Source: Apium graveolens (lineage: Eukaryota > Streptophyta > Magnoliopsida > Apiales > Apiaceae). Taken from it: DNA of 64,000 bases. Shown here in pieces: positions 1 through 12,697 of this stretch. Below the pieces are notes generated by a model. It saw nothing but the letters and a program-made list of their open reading frames with translations. It was not told where the DNA came from and made no database searches. The stretch is from positions 1 through 64,000 of the forward strand of contig NW_027420740.1 in NCBI RefSeq assembly GCF_009905375.1, written 5' to 3'. The position numbers and the translations under genes were made by a program. Position 1 is the first letter of the stretch; each line of letters opens with the position of its first letter.

Positions 1-669
1 CCAAGCAAGATTTTTTTCGCAATGACAATACATTGACTGGTCCAAACAAATCCATATGTAGCAGCTGTAATGGTTCATCAATTGTTGTTTCAAGCTTCTT
101 TTTGAATGATGCTTTCCTTTGTTTGCCTTTCTGACAAGCATCACACAAACCATCCCTTGAGAATTCAACAAGAGGAATTCCTCTAACTAAGTCCTTTTGA
201 CTAGATCATTCATTGTCTTGAAATTCAAATGGGATAGCTTCTTGTGCCATAGCCAACTTTCAGCTAAACTTGCTTTGCTGAAGAGACAAGTAATAGATTC
301 TGCATCTGTAGAGTTGAAGTCAGCTAAGTACACATTTCCTTTTCTAACTCCAGTTAGAACCACTTTGTTGTCTTTCTTACTGGTGACAACACAGGCTTCT
401 GAATTGAAGGAAATTGTATTCCCTCTATCACATAGTTGACTGATGCTCAGTAAGTTGTGCTTGAGACCATCAACTAATGCAACTTCATCAATTATGACAT
501 TCCTTGTTGAAATTAAGCCATATCCCATAGTAAACCCTTTGTTGTCATCTCCAAAGGTTATGCTAGGGCCAGCTCTCTCCTTAAACTCTGTGAGCAGGGA
601 GAAATCTCCTGTCATGTGTCTTGAACAGCCACTGTCCAAGTACCATAGATTTCTTCTTTTTCCCTGCAC
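1..669 (-). pseudogene. Pol (protease and integrase start) of Copia copy L, frameshifted and cut by window
   Basis: The reading starts just after the gag stop and shows the aspartic protease motif LDSGCSRHMTG and the GAG-pre-integrase segment LWHKKLSHLNF. The frame ends at 187 because an A run is one base shorter than in the complete copy (GTCAAAAGG against GTCAAAAAGG). Integrase continues to base 1 in the next frame (GLCDACQKGK-like zinc-binding segment near 120-160). The rest of pol is outside the window. Confidence 0.83.
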
Positions 670-682
670 ACCATAAAATCAA

Positions 683-3097
683 TCAAGTTGATTTTGGTAC
701 CCAAGTTTCCTTGGGTCCATTCTTGTTAGCCTTTCTCCTAGACTTCATTCCTCCTGCATCTTTAGACTTAGGTAACTTTGAGTCAACCTTGATCTTAGAT
801 GTAGTTGGTTGAGGTGTAGGGTTAGTCACAGAATCATTTAGCACATTTGGAATTTGATAAGGCATGGATTGTGCAAGTATGTTATTCCATATTGGCATAT
901 TGTATGGCAATTGAGGCATACTAAATGCAGCAAGATAAGGATTGTTAAAATATGGCATGTTTGCAAAATGTGCATAAGGATTCTGTTGAGACATAACAGG
1001 CATAGCATGCAGAGGTGATGCAGACATATTAGGCATGGAAGAGGGCACAGGTATGGGAGTTTTCTTAATAGATTTGCAATTAGCAGATAGATGATTAACA
1101 CTACTACAATGCACACAGCTTTTTCTAGGAGCATACTTATCAGGTGTGTAATTGTTATGTTTGTTAACCCCTACCTTCCCATTTCTATTAGATTTCCTTT
1201 TAGTTTCCTTTTTATCCTCAACCACTTTGAGCCTATTCTTTAACTGTTCTAAGGTCATGTGTTCTATATTCACCTTACTGAAATCTTTGGATGTGCTTGC
1301 TTCTTCTTTGACAAAGTTCTTGGAAGTTGAACCAAACTTTTTGTTGAGTTTCTTTAGTTTTTCACTATTAGAAACATCTGCCTGTTTTAATTGAGGAACC
1401 TTCAACGGATGCTCCTTTTCTTCCTTCAACGGATAACTTTCATCATCCGTTGATTCCACATCCGTTGACAACCCATCAATTAATTCCAGTTTCTTTTTGT
1501 TTTTATCCCAGGCAGTCTCACAGAATGATTCAATTCCTTGGACCTTGGAAATTTGAGCACTAACATCCCTAGATGTCTTCCAGGCTTTAATCACCTCTTG
1601 CTCTCTCTCTAATTGATTGGAAAGTATTTCTACTTTCTTAACAGATTCAGCTAGTTCATTTTCAACAGATATACAATGTAGCTTAGTTTTCTCTAGGTCA
1701 ATCAACTTATCTTCTAACACAACATTTCTATTACTTAAAAACAAATTGTTCTCTTTAATCCTACTATTTTCTTTAGCAAGAGATTTAAGAGACACACACA
1801 AATGATACAGTTCAGTAGACATGTCATTAAAAGCATCATTGCACTCTTCTTTAGTAAGCTGTGTTAAATCAGTAGTGATTACCTGGTTGCTTGATGAACT
1901 AACTTCATTTTCCTCAGAATCAGCCATGAGAGCCAAGTTGACATATTCCACATCTTCATCCTCTTCTTCTCCATCAGCTGCCCAGTCTTTTTCTTGAGTA
2001 ATGAAAGCCCTCTCCTTTTGCTTGAGCAGATCAAAATATTTCTTTTTGTAATCTACTTGGTCAAATTTCTTCTTTTCAGAAGTTGGCTTTCTGCACTCAC
2101 TTGCAAAGTATCCACTTATACCACAATTGAAACACTTGAACTTGGATTTGTCCACCATGTTCTTATGAGGTTTAGTGGCTCTAGTGTTTTTCCTAAATTT
2201 CATCTTTGCAAATCTCCTGGACAGAAATGCAAGATGCTCATCAATACCATCAGAGTCATCTTGGCTGGAGTTGTCTTCATTCTCAGCAACTTGCTCCTTG
2301 CCCTTGCTCTATTCTGATTTGCCTGTGCCATCTTTGGAGTTTGATGTAGATCTCACAGTTTCTTGTCTGCATTCTTTCTCATTTTCAGCTACCAAGGCAA
2401 CTGAACCTCCTTTCTTTCTTCCCTTTTCCAATACCTCATCCTGTTCCAGCTCTAGTTCATAAGTCTTCAAGATTCCATATAATCTTTCAAGAGTGAAGTC
2501 CTTATAATCTTGAGAGTTTCTCAAGGAGACAGTCATGGGTTTCCATTCCTTTGGCAAGGATCTTAAAAATATAAGATTTGAATCCTTCACCTGGTACACT
2601 CTACCATACAGCTTCAGTCCATTCAACAGCTTTTGGAATCTATTGAATGTGTCATTTAAAGATTCATTTTCTTCAAAATGAAAATACTCATACTGTTGAA
2701 TGAGAAGCTGCATTTTGTTTTCTTTTACTTGTTTTGTACCTTCACACAGTAGCTGAATTGTGTCTCAAACCTCTTTGGCAGTTGTGCAATTTATCACATT
2801 ATCAAATATATCCTTGTCAAGATCATTAAACAAAATGTTCATAGCCTTCTTATCCTTGTGGACTTCTTCTGTGTCTTCCATTGTCCATTCTGCTCTAGGT
2901 TTTGGAATGGATTGACCAACAGCAATTGTGGCTGTAGCAACTGTGGCTACTTTGTGGGGAATGTGAGGACCATTCTCAATGCAGTTTACATAACCTTCAT
3001 CTTGGGAGAGTAGATGAAGGTGCATTTTCACCTTCCAATGGTGATAACTGTCTTTGTCAAGAACTGGGATTTTTACTCCAATATCCTTCTTACTCAT
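683..3097 (-). pseudogene. Gag of Copia copy L, with stop codons
   Basis: Gag begins MSKKDIGVKIPVLDKD as in the complete copy and ends WVPKST at 683. Lesions against that copy are: TGG to TGA (Trp to stop) at 2763-2765 after the TAKEV peptide; a stop after DGTGKSE near 2309; and loss of the zinc-knuckle His (CFNCGISGY instead of GH) near residue 31 of the 3' segment. The 3' half is open for 506 codons, rich in charged residues and predicted coiled coil. It carries four TCAACGGAT-type motifs at about 1404-1470, read as Pro-Leu-Lys and Ser-Thr-Asp peptides. Gag and pol are in different frames, as in the complete copy. Confidence 0.85.
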
Positions 3098-3144
3098 CTT
3101 TGTTAGTTTCCAAGATCTTTAAACTCTTTGTGTGTCAAGAGCCT

Positions 3145-3156
3145 GCTCTGATACCA
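3145..3156 (-). other. Primer-binding site (initiator tRNA-Met type), copy L
   Basis: TGGTATCAGAGC on the minus strand begins two bases after the 5' LTR. This is the standard plant Copia primer-binding site, complementary to the 3' end of initiator tRNA-Met. Confidence 0.85.
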
Positions 3157-3158
3157 AT

Positions 3159-4217
3159 TGTTATTCCTAATGAACTAACAATGAGATTTACAGAAGGGGG
3201 GTTGAATGTAAATCTCAAAACTTTTTCAAGTTTTGAGCAGTTTCAAAGGCTATGTGTTTAAGATAAACAAGTGTATGAATTGCTTTAAGCTAATACTGAC
3301 AGATATATATTCAAACACTAATGTAAAGAACACAACAGACCTTAAAAACTTTTCTGGTGGATTGTTGTTCCACCAGAGATGGTATTTCAGAAAATCTGTG
3401 ATTCAAGAAGTTGATCACAGCTGCGTCCTAGTACAAACTAGATAATTTTTCTCTCAAGATTTTTCTAAACAGCTCTGGAAAAATTCTCTTCTAATTACTA
3501 GCTGCTACTTGGTTTATATAACACCAAGTTTACAAGTGAAGACAAAGATAAAAAGTACAATAATAAAACAAGTTCTCCACTTGTTTCTTCTCCATTTTAC
3601 TCCAATGCATTGTTGACTATTGCCTCTTTATACTAGAGTAGAACGGCTGCTTTTTCTGATGTTCCTGAAATAGGCTACCACATCTCAGTTGTCTCTGTCA
3701 ACCCATGTGCCTCTATTTGTAGGTACAACTACCACTTGTCAACTGCTATTTAACAGAACATCCGTTGAAGCCTTCATCCGTTGATGGCTTTATCCGTTGA
3801 TGTGTTAGCAGTTGAAGCTCTATCCGTTGATGCACTCATCCGTTGAAGGATGTTATCCGTTGAAGCTTTAGAGACATCTGTTGAAGCTTTGTTTCTCATC
3901 CGTTGAAGGTCTTTAAGTTATCCGTTGACACCATTTCATTTATACAAAATTACAAGGCATGAAATACTTACAATTGGCCTTCCTATCTGCATATCCTCTA
4001 GTAGTCAACATGACTTATAATTTCCCTCAACATTTAAGAATTTATATCTCAAATTCAGAGACTGAAATGTGCTACAACACTAGACTTATTTCTAAGTAAA
4101 GCTACACCATCAACGGATAGCCAAAATGGTCTTATCCGTTGAGGCTACAAACACTAGATTTCTACTTAAGTGTTTTGTTAAACATATCATCAAACTAATG
4201 CACATATATTCCTAACA
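3159..4217 (-). repeat. 5' LTR of Copia copy L (1059 bp)
   Basis: The LTR is bounded by TGTTATTCC at 3159 and CCTAACA at 4217 (plus-strand reading), the complements of the LTR ends in the complete element. It contains ten exact ATCCGTTG/CAACGGAT motifs by hand count: eight clustered at 3758-3930, plus a facing pair around 4110-4142. It lacks the 49-bp tandem duplication of the motif cluster found in the other copy's LTRs, which accounts for part of its shorter length. Confidence 0.88.
3513..3520 (-). promoter_or_regulatory. TATA box of the copy L LTR
   Basis: TATATAAA on the minus strand, at the same relative place in the LTR as the TATA boxes at 16036 and 28120 of the complete element. It is the probable start region for the retroelement transcript. 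Position and motif only. Confidence 0.5.
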
Positions 4218-6339
4218 ATTTTCCTGTTTGCGGTGAGCCCATTTCCTGTAACATATTACCTGACCCCTAAATTTGGACACATCAGCTATTAAAATGTTAT
4301 ACGGTTGTAGTTCAATATCCACGAAAGTTAGGATATTTACCTTTGAAATTGACATAGGTTCCATGATGCTATCTCGGTGAGAATGAGTCGTATTACCAAT
4401 TGATTCAATGCATTCACCCACATTAGTTGCATCATAGACAGTTGAAGAGTTCTCAATGTTATGTTTAGTGATAGATAATGTGATTACATATTTCTGCCTG
4501 ACCAACTGATTCAGTATATCTGGAAAAAATTGTTCTCCTTTCGCCTATTAAAAAAATTCCAAAACTATGTTTAATCAAATGAGTAAGATTAGTACCACGT
4601 AATGCAGAAAATTTACCTCAGCTTGTGGGCAGTAAATATCATCAACTTTCTTGCCTATAATTCTACATACGTCCTCATCGCTAAACATAACTTCAATTGA
4701 ACCACTCCCATCTGAGCACTCTGTTTTGATATTGAAGCTGCACATTTTTTAAAAATAAAGTTTAATATCTAAATCAACACTAAATTTTGTTGTCGATGAA
4801 ATTACTATAGGTATAAAGAGGCATTGCACCTTCGCCTGGGGTAAGGAATCAACCGTTTGCAGTCAGGGCATTTAATGATTCCAGCAATGATTGCTATTTT
4901 AGTTGTGCAATTCGAACAAAAAATTGTGTACCATTTATTCCTATTCACCACCTTTGTAACCACAATCTCACAGTTCACTTGTTCCTGGTAGCAGAACAGA
5001 GTTCTGAGGTATAATTAAATTATTAATATATGTAAGTTGGTACTATGATGGGATACCTCAATATCCTTCAATTGTAAGGATTTTATCTGCATCACGGTCA
5101 TCACAGGAGTTTCCATTTCATCACCCCATCTGAAAGATGCAGAGATTCTTGTACCCTATATTTAGTAGCGAGTAGTTAAGCAAATACAAATTAACCTTAT
5201 TTTTTTTAAGAAAGAGTATTAAGGTCATCACTTCTTCCTCAGCATGTCAACACAGTAGTGATCAGGTTCAATGTAGATCCTTGTAGCGGGGTAATTTGTG
5301 AGTTGCGGTTCACCTGCCCATTGTGGAAGAACAAAATTATTTTCTGCCAAATAACAACCGAAACCATAAACATATATACCTAATTTACTAACCATCATAT
5401 CGTGTGACCCTAGCACATGAAATAATTACTATGACATCTCTTCCAGTCGCCTTAGAAAAGCGCTGATCAACTTCCAAAGCAAATTTATCAAACAGTGTCA
5501 CCTTTGTTGTTTGCCTAATTCACATAATTTATTACTGTTTTGTTCAGAACATGGATTACATGAAATTGTATAGGGTATCTAGCAAAAGAATGTACTAACC
5601 CGCCATCAACAATTTCAAACTTTAGATGGTACTCGTTCTGATCATTCTTACTACTCTGAACAATGGGGCTTTTATTTTTCATGATGCCCACCATGTCTAC
5701 AATGTTAAACGGGAAAGTAGATAATTGGTTATAGCACAAGAAAGCAAAGCGTTTTTGTAAAAGTGTGAAAATTGAAATATTGAATTTTTCCACTAACCTA
5801 CTAAAAAACGATTGTCGTTAGCCATCTTAGCTATGTCTTTCATATGAACCAAATCAAAAGTGTACTTATCAATTTTCAGTGGGTTCTCACTGTTTTCTCA
5901 TTGTCCATTTTGTATCCTTTGAGAAATATATGTGTTTGCTGTTTCTCACGGGTCTATAATTTTCATCGCCTAGGAAGTCCTTCACTTTAAAGTTCTCCAA
6001 GATATAAACATTTCCTTCCTCAAAACCCTCTGTTATGTTTTCACAAACTTTTGCGTTCGCATATGCATGGATATGGTTGTTCTAAAATAATTTGATTATT
6101 AAGGATAATATATTAAGATTATTTTAATATTGTGGCATATAGTAAAGGCGTAATATTAGATTGATGGATTAAGGTTAGTAAAAACGTACTGAATCATCAA
6201 TTAGTAGCATATTCATTCCCCAAAATTCCTGCGTTTGCCGGTTCATTCCTTTCCACACCGCCAGTGCTCTTACTCGACAACACCAGTCATAAGAAGACAT
6301 TTCCAACTTCATTAATGAGTCGTACTTGTTAAGTTCCAT
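4218..6339 (-). pseudogene. RPA1-like (OB-fold/zinc ribbon) Helitron passenger, copy 2, truncated
   Basis: This is a multi-exon remnant resembling plant RPA 70-kDa subunit-like proteins, which bind single-stranded DNA. Exon 1 (6339-6191) begins MELNKYDSL and includes VRALAVWKGMNRQTQ. The next exon holds HIHAYANAK and GNVYILENFKVKDFLG, the typical first OB fold. Further exons near 5793-5600 and 5416-5228 carry VDMVGIMKNKSP and IYIEPDH. A zinc-ribbon segment with SNC and KCPDC pairs is at about 4840-4920. The last exon ends at the Copia insertion (4217). A frameshift near 5890 breaks exon 2. The protein likely came with the Helitron rather than being a cellular RPA gene. Confidence 0.72.
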
Positions 6340-8499
6340 ATTTGTAGATCTGCAAACCTGTAAATGAATGAGATAAAGTGGTTGAAACTTTAATAAGGAA
6401 GTAAAGGTCTTAACTGAAGACCGCCTCTTGCTTGCAGTTGTTGCTCCCAGTCCTTACTATACTTTTGTGGGTGTAAATGATCCACTCCTCTTCACTCAAT
6501 AATTATTCTTTTAGCAAGAGAAAGCAGTACTGACACAATTACTTATTACAATAAAATTTTATATAGGACACGTGCAGCTTGATAATAACAACGGCATGCA
6601 AGTGGTACTCAACAATTTAGAAAACCGGGCTTAACCCTTACCACGTATACGACTCTTTTGTTAAAGTTAATGACATGGTTGCAATTACATTGAGGCAGTT
6701 CATGAGCATATAAACAATAAAATAAAAGATTGCCTGGCACAAAGAAAATTTGGGGGTTTTAACATATTCCATCAATTATTAGTATATATAGTGCAAGAAA
6801 GAAAATGGAGGGTATTATTTGCACATCTTAGAATTATAGTTAGACGCACTATTTAAAAATTTGTCTTCATCTTTCATATTATTTTAAATATATGTCTTTT
6901 CTCTTATTCTCAATTTATTTTTCCTACTTCAAACTAATTTATATTCCGATAATATTGAAATTAAAGTATTATTATATTATTTGTGTATTTTTCATTTCTA
7001 AATTCTTCAAAAATTGAGTTTTGAATTTTAATATTTTAATTATTAACAAATTTACAACGATAAATGATTCTTTATAACACTTAATAAGTGGTAATATAAT
7101 TTAAATTTTAGAATTATAATATTTAAAATTGATATTTTCATTTTATAAGATTTTGGTTCAACATGTTAAAATGTAAATAAAATTTTAGCACAAAAATATA
7201 TATAGGTCCATTCCATTCTTATTAATTGGATTAATATTATAATACTAATGATCTTTAAAAAATCAGCTTATTTTGTTTTTAATATTAATAAATATTTTTA
7301 AGAGTTTCATTAATAATTAATATAATTAAAATAAGTTGGTGTTCTTAATATAAGAAAATAAATTTTATGTAATATGTAGAGTAATGATATTTGCACACTT
7401 TAGAGTTGTAGTTGCACATCCTGCCTTGAATTTTACCTAAACTACCCTTCTATTTGTCTTGATCTTTCATGTCATTTTAAATATATGTTATATCTTTTTT
7501 ATTCTCAATTTCTTTTGGATGGTGATATCTGCACATCTTAGAGTTATAGTTTCACATTCTACTTTAAATTTTACCTAAACTACCCTCATTTTTGTCTTCA
7601 TCTTTCATGTCACTTTAAAAATATGTTATCAATTTTTCTTCTCAATTTCTTTTAGCTACTTTAAACTATTTTATATTGCGATAATATTGAAATTAAAGTA
7701 TTATATATTATTTATGTCTTTATCATTTCTAAATTTTTCAAATATTGAATTTTGAATTTCAATATTTCAAACGTTAACAAACGTACAACCATAAATGATT
7801 CTTCACAACACCAAATGAGTAGTAATATAATTTAAATTATAAATTATAATATTTAAAATTGATATTTTCATGTTAAAAGATTTTGGTTCAACATGTTAAA
7901 ATGTAAATAAAATTTTAGCACAAAAATACATATAGTTCCATTCCATTCTTAGTAATCGGATTAATATTATAATACCAATGAACTTAAAAAAAATCAGGTT
8001 ATTTTGTTTTTAATATTAATAAATATTTTTAAGAGTCTGATCACTAATTAATATAATTAAAATATGTTGGTGTTCTTAATATAAGAAAATAATTTTTATG
8101 TTATATATTATATTATGTACGATATGATTGCTAATACGTATCTGAATCAATAATATATAATTCTAAAAATGAAACTTTTTGCTTTAACTACATAGAAGGT
8201 TCATGCATAAATTAATAAATTTATATTTAAACACTGCAGTAAGACAGCCAAAGTTACAATGGAACAAGTAGTAACCCAGCACACTACTAACCAACCATAC
8301 TACTAACGGGAGCGTTGGGAGACATAATATGACATGTTTGCAGTCTTAAGCATCACTTTCACATCCTTACAGAGCGAGATTGATTTTACAACACGTTGGG
8401 GCATTAACAACACCAAACATAATTATACAGGAAACATGATAATACACATCACAAACATTATGACCAAAACCAAAGTAATAGAGCAAAACCACTACGTTT
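6340..8499. repeat. AT-rich spacer with a diverged direct duplication
   Basis: No gene is supported here. A block starting GCACATCTTAGAATTATAG at 6821 and running to about 7380 is repeated, diverged, from 7531 to about 8110. A third, partial copy of its head is at 7393-7516. Shared landmarks are GATTTTGGTTCAACATG and TTGGTGTTCTTAATATAAG in both long copies. The spacer lies between the two RPA-like pseudogenes of the Helitron. The repeats could be remnants of a non-autonomous element; no terminal inverted repeats or target duplications were identified. Confidence 0.65.
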
Positions 8500-9634
8500 T
8501 TAAAAATCATTCCCATAACTTGAAGGTTGTTGTTCCATCCCATTAACTTCCCAGAATCTACAAAAGAAAAGAAGCGAATTAGCAAAAAATCACAAATATT
8601 TGTGACAAACAATAAATAACTTCACAAGATATACCTTTTACGCAAGTTGTCTACTTTTGCACAGTTGGAATTGAAGTCAAATGAGGTAGCAAGCATGCTG
8701 GTTAAGCTACATACACCATTATAGTCATTGCGAAGCATTCTGGATGAGTGAATGATAATGATAACAGGATACTCCGTACAATCGTAGTATAAAATCTCAA
8801 AGGAATGCGCCAATTCATCCCAAAGGCGTACTCTAACCTCATAGCTGCTTAGGCATAATCATTATAAACTCTTCACTAAACATTAATATTTTGAAGGAAA
8901 CATAAACCATATTCTATGAAAATTATATTAACCTGAAGTCAGAAATGGTAAAGTCAATATACGTCTGCTGCTCGCCTCTTTTATTAGTAACATTTTGAAT
9001 GACCCTAACATTTTCCACGATTCCAGCAACATCTACATAATTATATATTAGATTGAGGTGAATAAACAGAATGAAGTATAAAATTTAAACAGACTAAAAT
9101 AAAAACCTTACCTATTAAATAACTATCTTTAGGCTCAATGGTTTCAATATCTTGAAGATTGGTGAAGTAACACACATCATGAGGAATCAGACCCCAAGCA
9201 TCAGGAAGAGGTGTAACAGATGTACCATTGGTAACAACAATGTGCTTCTGTCCTTTGAAACATCGATATTTTCCGAGAAGGGCTCTACGATGAAGTTTCG
9301 TAGCATATAGTTTTTCCCTTGTTCAAACATGTCGGCTGCATCTGGAACTTGTTCACAACCAACCCAAGCATGCATACGCTTATGCTAAGACATAATTTGA
9401 ATTAAATTACTTGCATAAAAATAAAAACAATAAGTTAAATATATGACAATAACTCACACATTCATCAATGAGAATCAAATAAAATCCTCTGAGCTCGCCA
9501 AGGACATTGTTATTAGGCCATTTCCTTGCCACTCGTACCATTATGGTCCACTGCTCTGTTAGCGTAATTTCTAGATCAATAAGATAGACATAATCTCCTT
9601 CCATGGAGATGAGGCCAGAGCAATTACCATCCAT
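8500..9634 (-). pseudogene. RPA1-like (OB-fold) Helitron passenger, copy 1, frameshifted
   Basis: Five exons can be followed: 9634-9458, 9384-9112, 9032-8933, 8844-8635 and a short last one ending with TAA at 8500. All junctions have GT-AG signals. The protein starts MDGNCSGLIS and has the RPA-like first OB fold (TIMVRVARKWP, LRGFYLILIDEC, MHAWVGCEQ), then a second OB fold (VAGIVENVRVIQN, VRVRLWDELA). Exon 2 contains a one-base frameshift near 9278 after RNFIVEPFS; the downstream frame resumes with KGQKHIVVTN. No zinc ribbon follows, so it is shorter than copy 2. It is related to plant RPA70/DUF223 proteins, by memory of the family. Confidence 0.75.
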
Positions 9635-11019
9635 TTTTTAGAGAGCTTTACTACATACCACTATATGCATACAATAATGAATCTACTTTAGGGATACATA
9701 ATAAGACGTGACCCTAATGTCACTGTAGTCATTTTTATCTTTAAGCAGAGTCTAAAACTTTAAAAATCATATATAATGGAAAATAATCAGCAGTGCACAT
9801 ACAGTTGGGACTTGGGCACTGCAATTTATCTTGTGATTTCTAAAAAATTAAACAATATCATCCTTTGATTCCTAAGAAATTAAACAATATCAGACATATT
9901 TTCTGCTAGATATTTAGATGCACTGAAAAAATGTATTTGAAGTTAATTTAGCAGAACAATTGTCAACAAATTTAGCAGAAATTACAAAAAAAATTAAGCA
10001 TAAAGTCACCACATAAATATTGGGAAGGCTGTAATAATTTTTGACTACTTATCAATAGACCTTAATTTGTATAAATATCTTTAAACCTGCCTGCAGTTAC
10101 AGTAATAACTGAAATGCTCATTTTTTCTTCTGGGGCTATGAAGAAGAAAGTTATTATTAAAGATAAATCAATTATTTATGGAATGACTGCAGACCAAATA
10201 TGTCCCAGAGCCTGAATTAACACTCTCAAGCCAACTGATGATTCCAATTAAATTTACCAACAATCAAAGGAACCATATTTTCACAAAAATATGTCATACA
10301 ATAATTCTCATGTCTTTTGCATCACAGATCATGATACCAAGAGCTTTCTCTTTCAGCTCGCTGATCCACAACTTGATACTCAGAAAAAGATAGAATTGTA
10401 TGTTGCCATACCTAAAATGTATGGCTACCCTGTAATTAAGTTTGGGAAATATTCTGAAACTATAGTTGCAGTCTCCAGTAACAAAAGTAAAAAAACTGAC
10501 AATACACCAACTCAACTCACTAACCCTACCAGGACAAATTTCAAACGCTTAAACTTTATCAGCCTGAAAAACAGGAAAATTGGTCACACTGCAGTTCTAC
10601 AACAAACAATGGACTGATGTTATTCTTCCATGGGGTAGAAAATGCAGATTTGGCTTGTGGATGGAACAAATTAAGCTGCAACAATAAATTTGAGCAAGGA
10701 AAAAAGCTACAATTTCTTTATGAGGGAAATTTTGTGCTTAAAAATAAAAGTGTCAAATAGCTACAGAAACTTGCAATGTAACCCTGTGCCTGGAATTTTT
10801 AGCAATTACACCTGATTACCATTCATAGAAAATGCTCATCTAGCCATCAAATATACTATTTCCTGGTAATAAGCATAAAGATAACTTTATAAAGATTCCA
10901 CCTTCCACTACATTTCTCCGTGTTCATATCAACATAACTTATATTAATCATAACTGAAAATTTAGCTTACTAACAAAATATGTTACATTGACCACACACA
11001 AAACATAACTAAGTATATT
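9635..11019. other. Helitron spacer between helicase and RPA copy 1, no gene recognised
   Basis: AT-rich DNA. It contains a plus-strand ORF at 10291-10617 (108 codons, MSYNNSHVFCITDHD at the start) with an overlapping minus-strand ORF. I recognise no family or motif in either and see no reason to call a gene. Confidence 0.5.
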
Positions 11020-12638
11020 CTACGTCTTAGGTAAAGCGCAAAATATTTCTTTATACACCACATTGTTTGTTATATTGGTGGCATTTCCATTTTTATCATC
11101 AACAAAGATAGATAGACCTTTTGGCGATGTAACCCTACTGATTGCTACATAGAACTGACCATGGGAAAAAATAGAATTTGGCAAATACAGGCCAACATTT
11201 TCAAGACTCCGGCCCTGGGATTTATTTATAGTCATCGCATAGCAGAGCTGCAGAGGCATTTATTTACGTACCAATTTGAAGGGCAACCTGGTGTCACTGG
11301 GACATAACTCCATATGTGGTATAAAATGGCGACTACCCACAAAAGACCCGCATATCACCTCACACTCAACACATAATTTTAGACACTTTGTCACAATCAT
11401 GCGAGTTCCGTTGCACAAACCCAATGTCTGATTCAAATTCCTTATTAACATTACAACCACCCTAACTTTTAATTTTAATTCATGTAGTGGCAATCCTGGT
11501 ATGTTAATAGCATTTAAATACTCTACAGGAAATGCTGAATTAAGTTCGTCTTCACTACCTCCAAAATCCTCAGCAACATCAACACTGAAGTAAGAAAAAC
11601 ACTCACCATTAACTTTTTCAACAATGAAAGAGTTTAGCAGCCCAGCAGTCTGGTTTGTTGGTGTCAAAATTGCTCTCTCACTTAAATACCGAGGAACCAA
11701 GCTCTTTTCCATAAAATTGGGATAAGTACTTAAAATCATCTTATCAACAGTGTTGTTACTCTTCATATCACAAAACATATCAGGAATTGTTATGGCATCA
11801 TCACTGTGCGGACCTTCAGGTGCTGCAACCTTGCCCTCTCCAATATCAAGAACCCATCTGCCGAAAAGTTTCAATTGTTCAAGCTCTATATTGGAATTCC
11901 CTTTATGTAATCTCATGTTTTTTTCAGCTGGAAAAAATTGCAAATATCCCACAACCGCGAACGTGTAATGACAGCTGAAACAACGTCAGCTCTTTCACCA
12001 AGTGGGATCACAGGCAAGATTTGTCAAAAATCACCACCTAATACGACGGTGATACCACCAAAAGGAAGCTCCAAGCGAGATGGATGAACAGCTTTCATAA
12101 TATCCTTTAACGAATGATCTAAACACTCAAATGCATGTCGATGTTGCATATGAGTCGCATCCCAAATAATGAGCCTAGTTTGCTTGATCAGTTGAGCAAT
12201 ATCTGAATTATGGCCTATACCACATACAGAAAATTCATCAAGAATAATGGGAATTTTGAACCTTGAGTGCGCAGTCCTCCCACCAGGCATTAATGTTGCT
12301 GCTATTCCAGATGTTGCTACAGGATGGACAATTTCACCCTCTGACCGTAATTTTGCTATGAGAGTCCCCCACAGGTAGGTCTTCTCACACCCCCCACTGC
12401 CGTAAACAAAAAAAAGACCACCATCTCCACTGTTAATAGACCGAAGCACAATATTGTGCACTTGCATTTGTTCTTGGTTACAACTCTGCAACAACTTCTC
12501 ATACTCAACTTTCATCTGCAACACATCGTAATTGGCCTCTTCAAGTACCAAGTTATTGTTGCCAAAGTTCAAGTAACTGTCAGGAGGCTGAGGTAACTGA
12601 TCAAAAATTTTCAACGACTTCCCAATAGAACGAAGCAA
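11020..12638 (-). pseudogene. Helitron RepHel: PIF1-type helicase part, inactivated
   Basis: This is the SF1B PIF1-like helicase domain that unwinds DNA during rolling-circle transposition. Visible motifs are the Walker A region YGSGGCEKTYLW, where family knowledge expects GKT after GSGG-x and a Glu replaces the Gly; the Walker B region LIIWDATHM, where DEAPM is usual; motif III LGGDF; and the C-terminal segment YAMTINKSQGRS with VAISRVTSPKGL. Nonsense codons occur at 12024-12026 (directly after GGDF) and just before 11259 (after FKLVRK). An intron separates it from the Rep part at about 12640-12750. The natural end is ALPKT at 11020. Confidence 0.88.
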
Positions 12639-12697
12639 CTCGTGAATCTCTACAAAACAAAAAAAGTTTATTTTTCACATAATCCTGACATAGGTTA

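Larger units (their letters stand above)
1..4217 (-). mobile_element. Sire-like Copia LTR retrotransposon, copy L (5' LTR, gag and start of pol; rest outside window)
   Basis: The element reads right to left: 5' LTR, primer-binding site, gag, then protease and start of integrase running off the window at base 1. It is the same family as the complete copy at 15322-28484, with closely matching gag and pol proteins and the same LTR ends (TGTTAGG...GGAATAACA-like). It is inserted in a Helitron RPA-like pseudogene, whose reading stops at 4218. The target-site duplication cannot be checked because the far end lies outside the window. Gag has two premature stops and pol a frameshift, so this copy cannot act by itself. 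Confidence 0.9.

Noticed and set aside
10291..10617. 108-codon plus-strand ORF in the Helitron spacer
   Set aside because: No known motif, overlapped by a minus-strand ORF of similar length, AT-rich context; not enough to call a gene.
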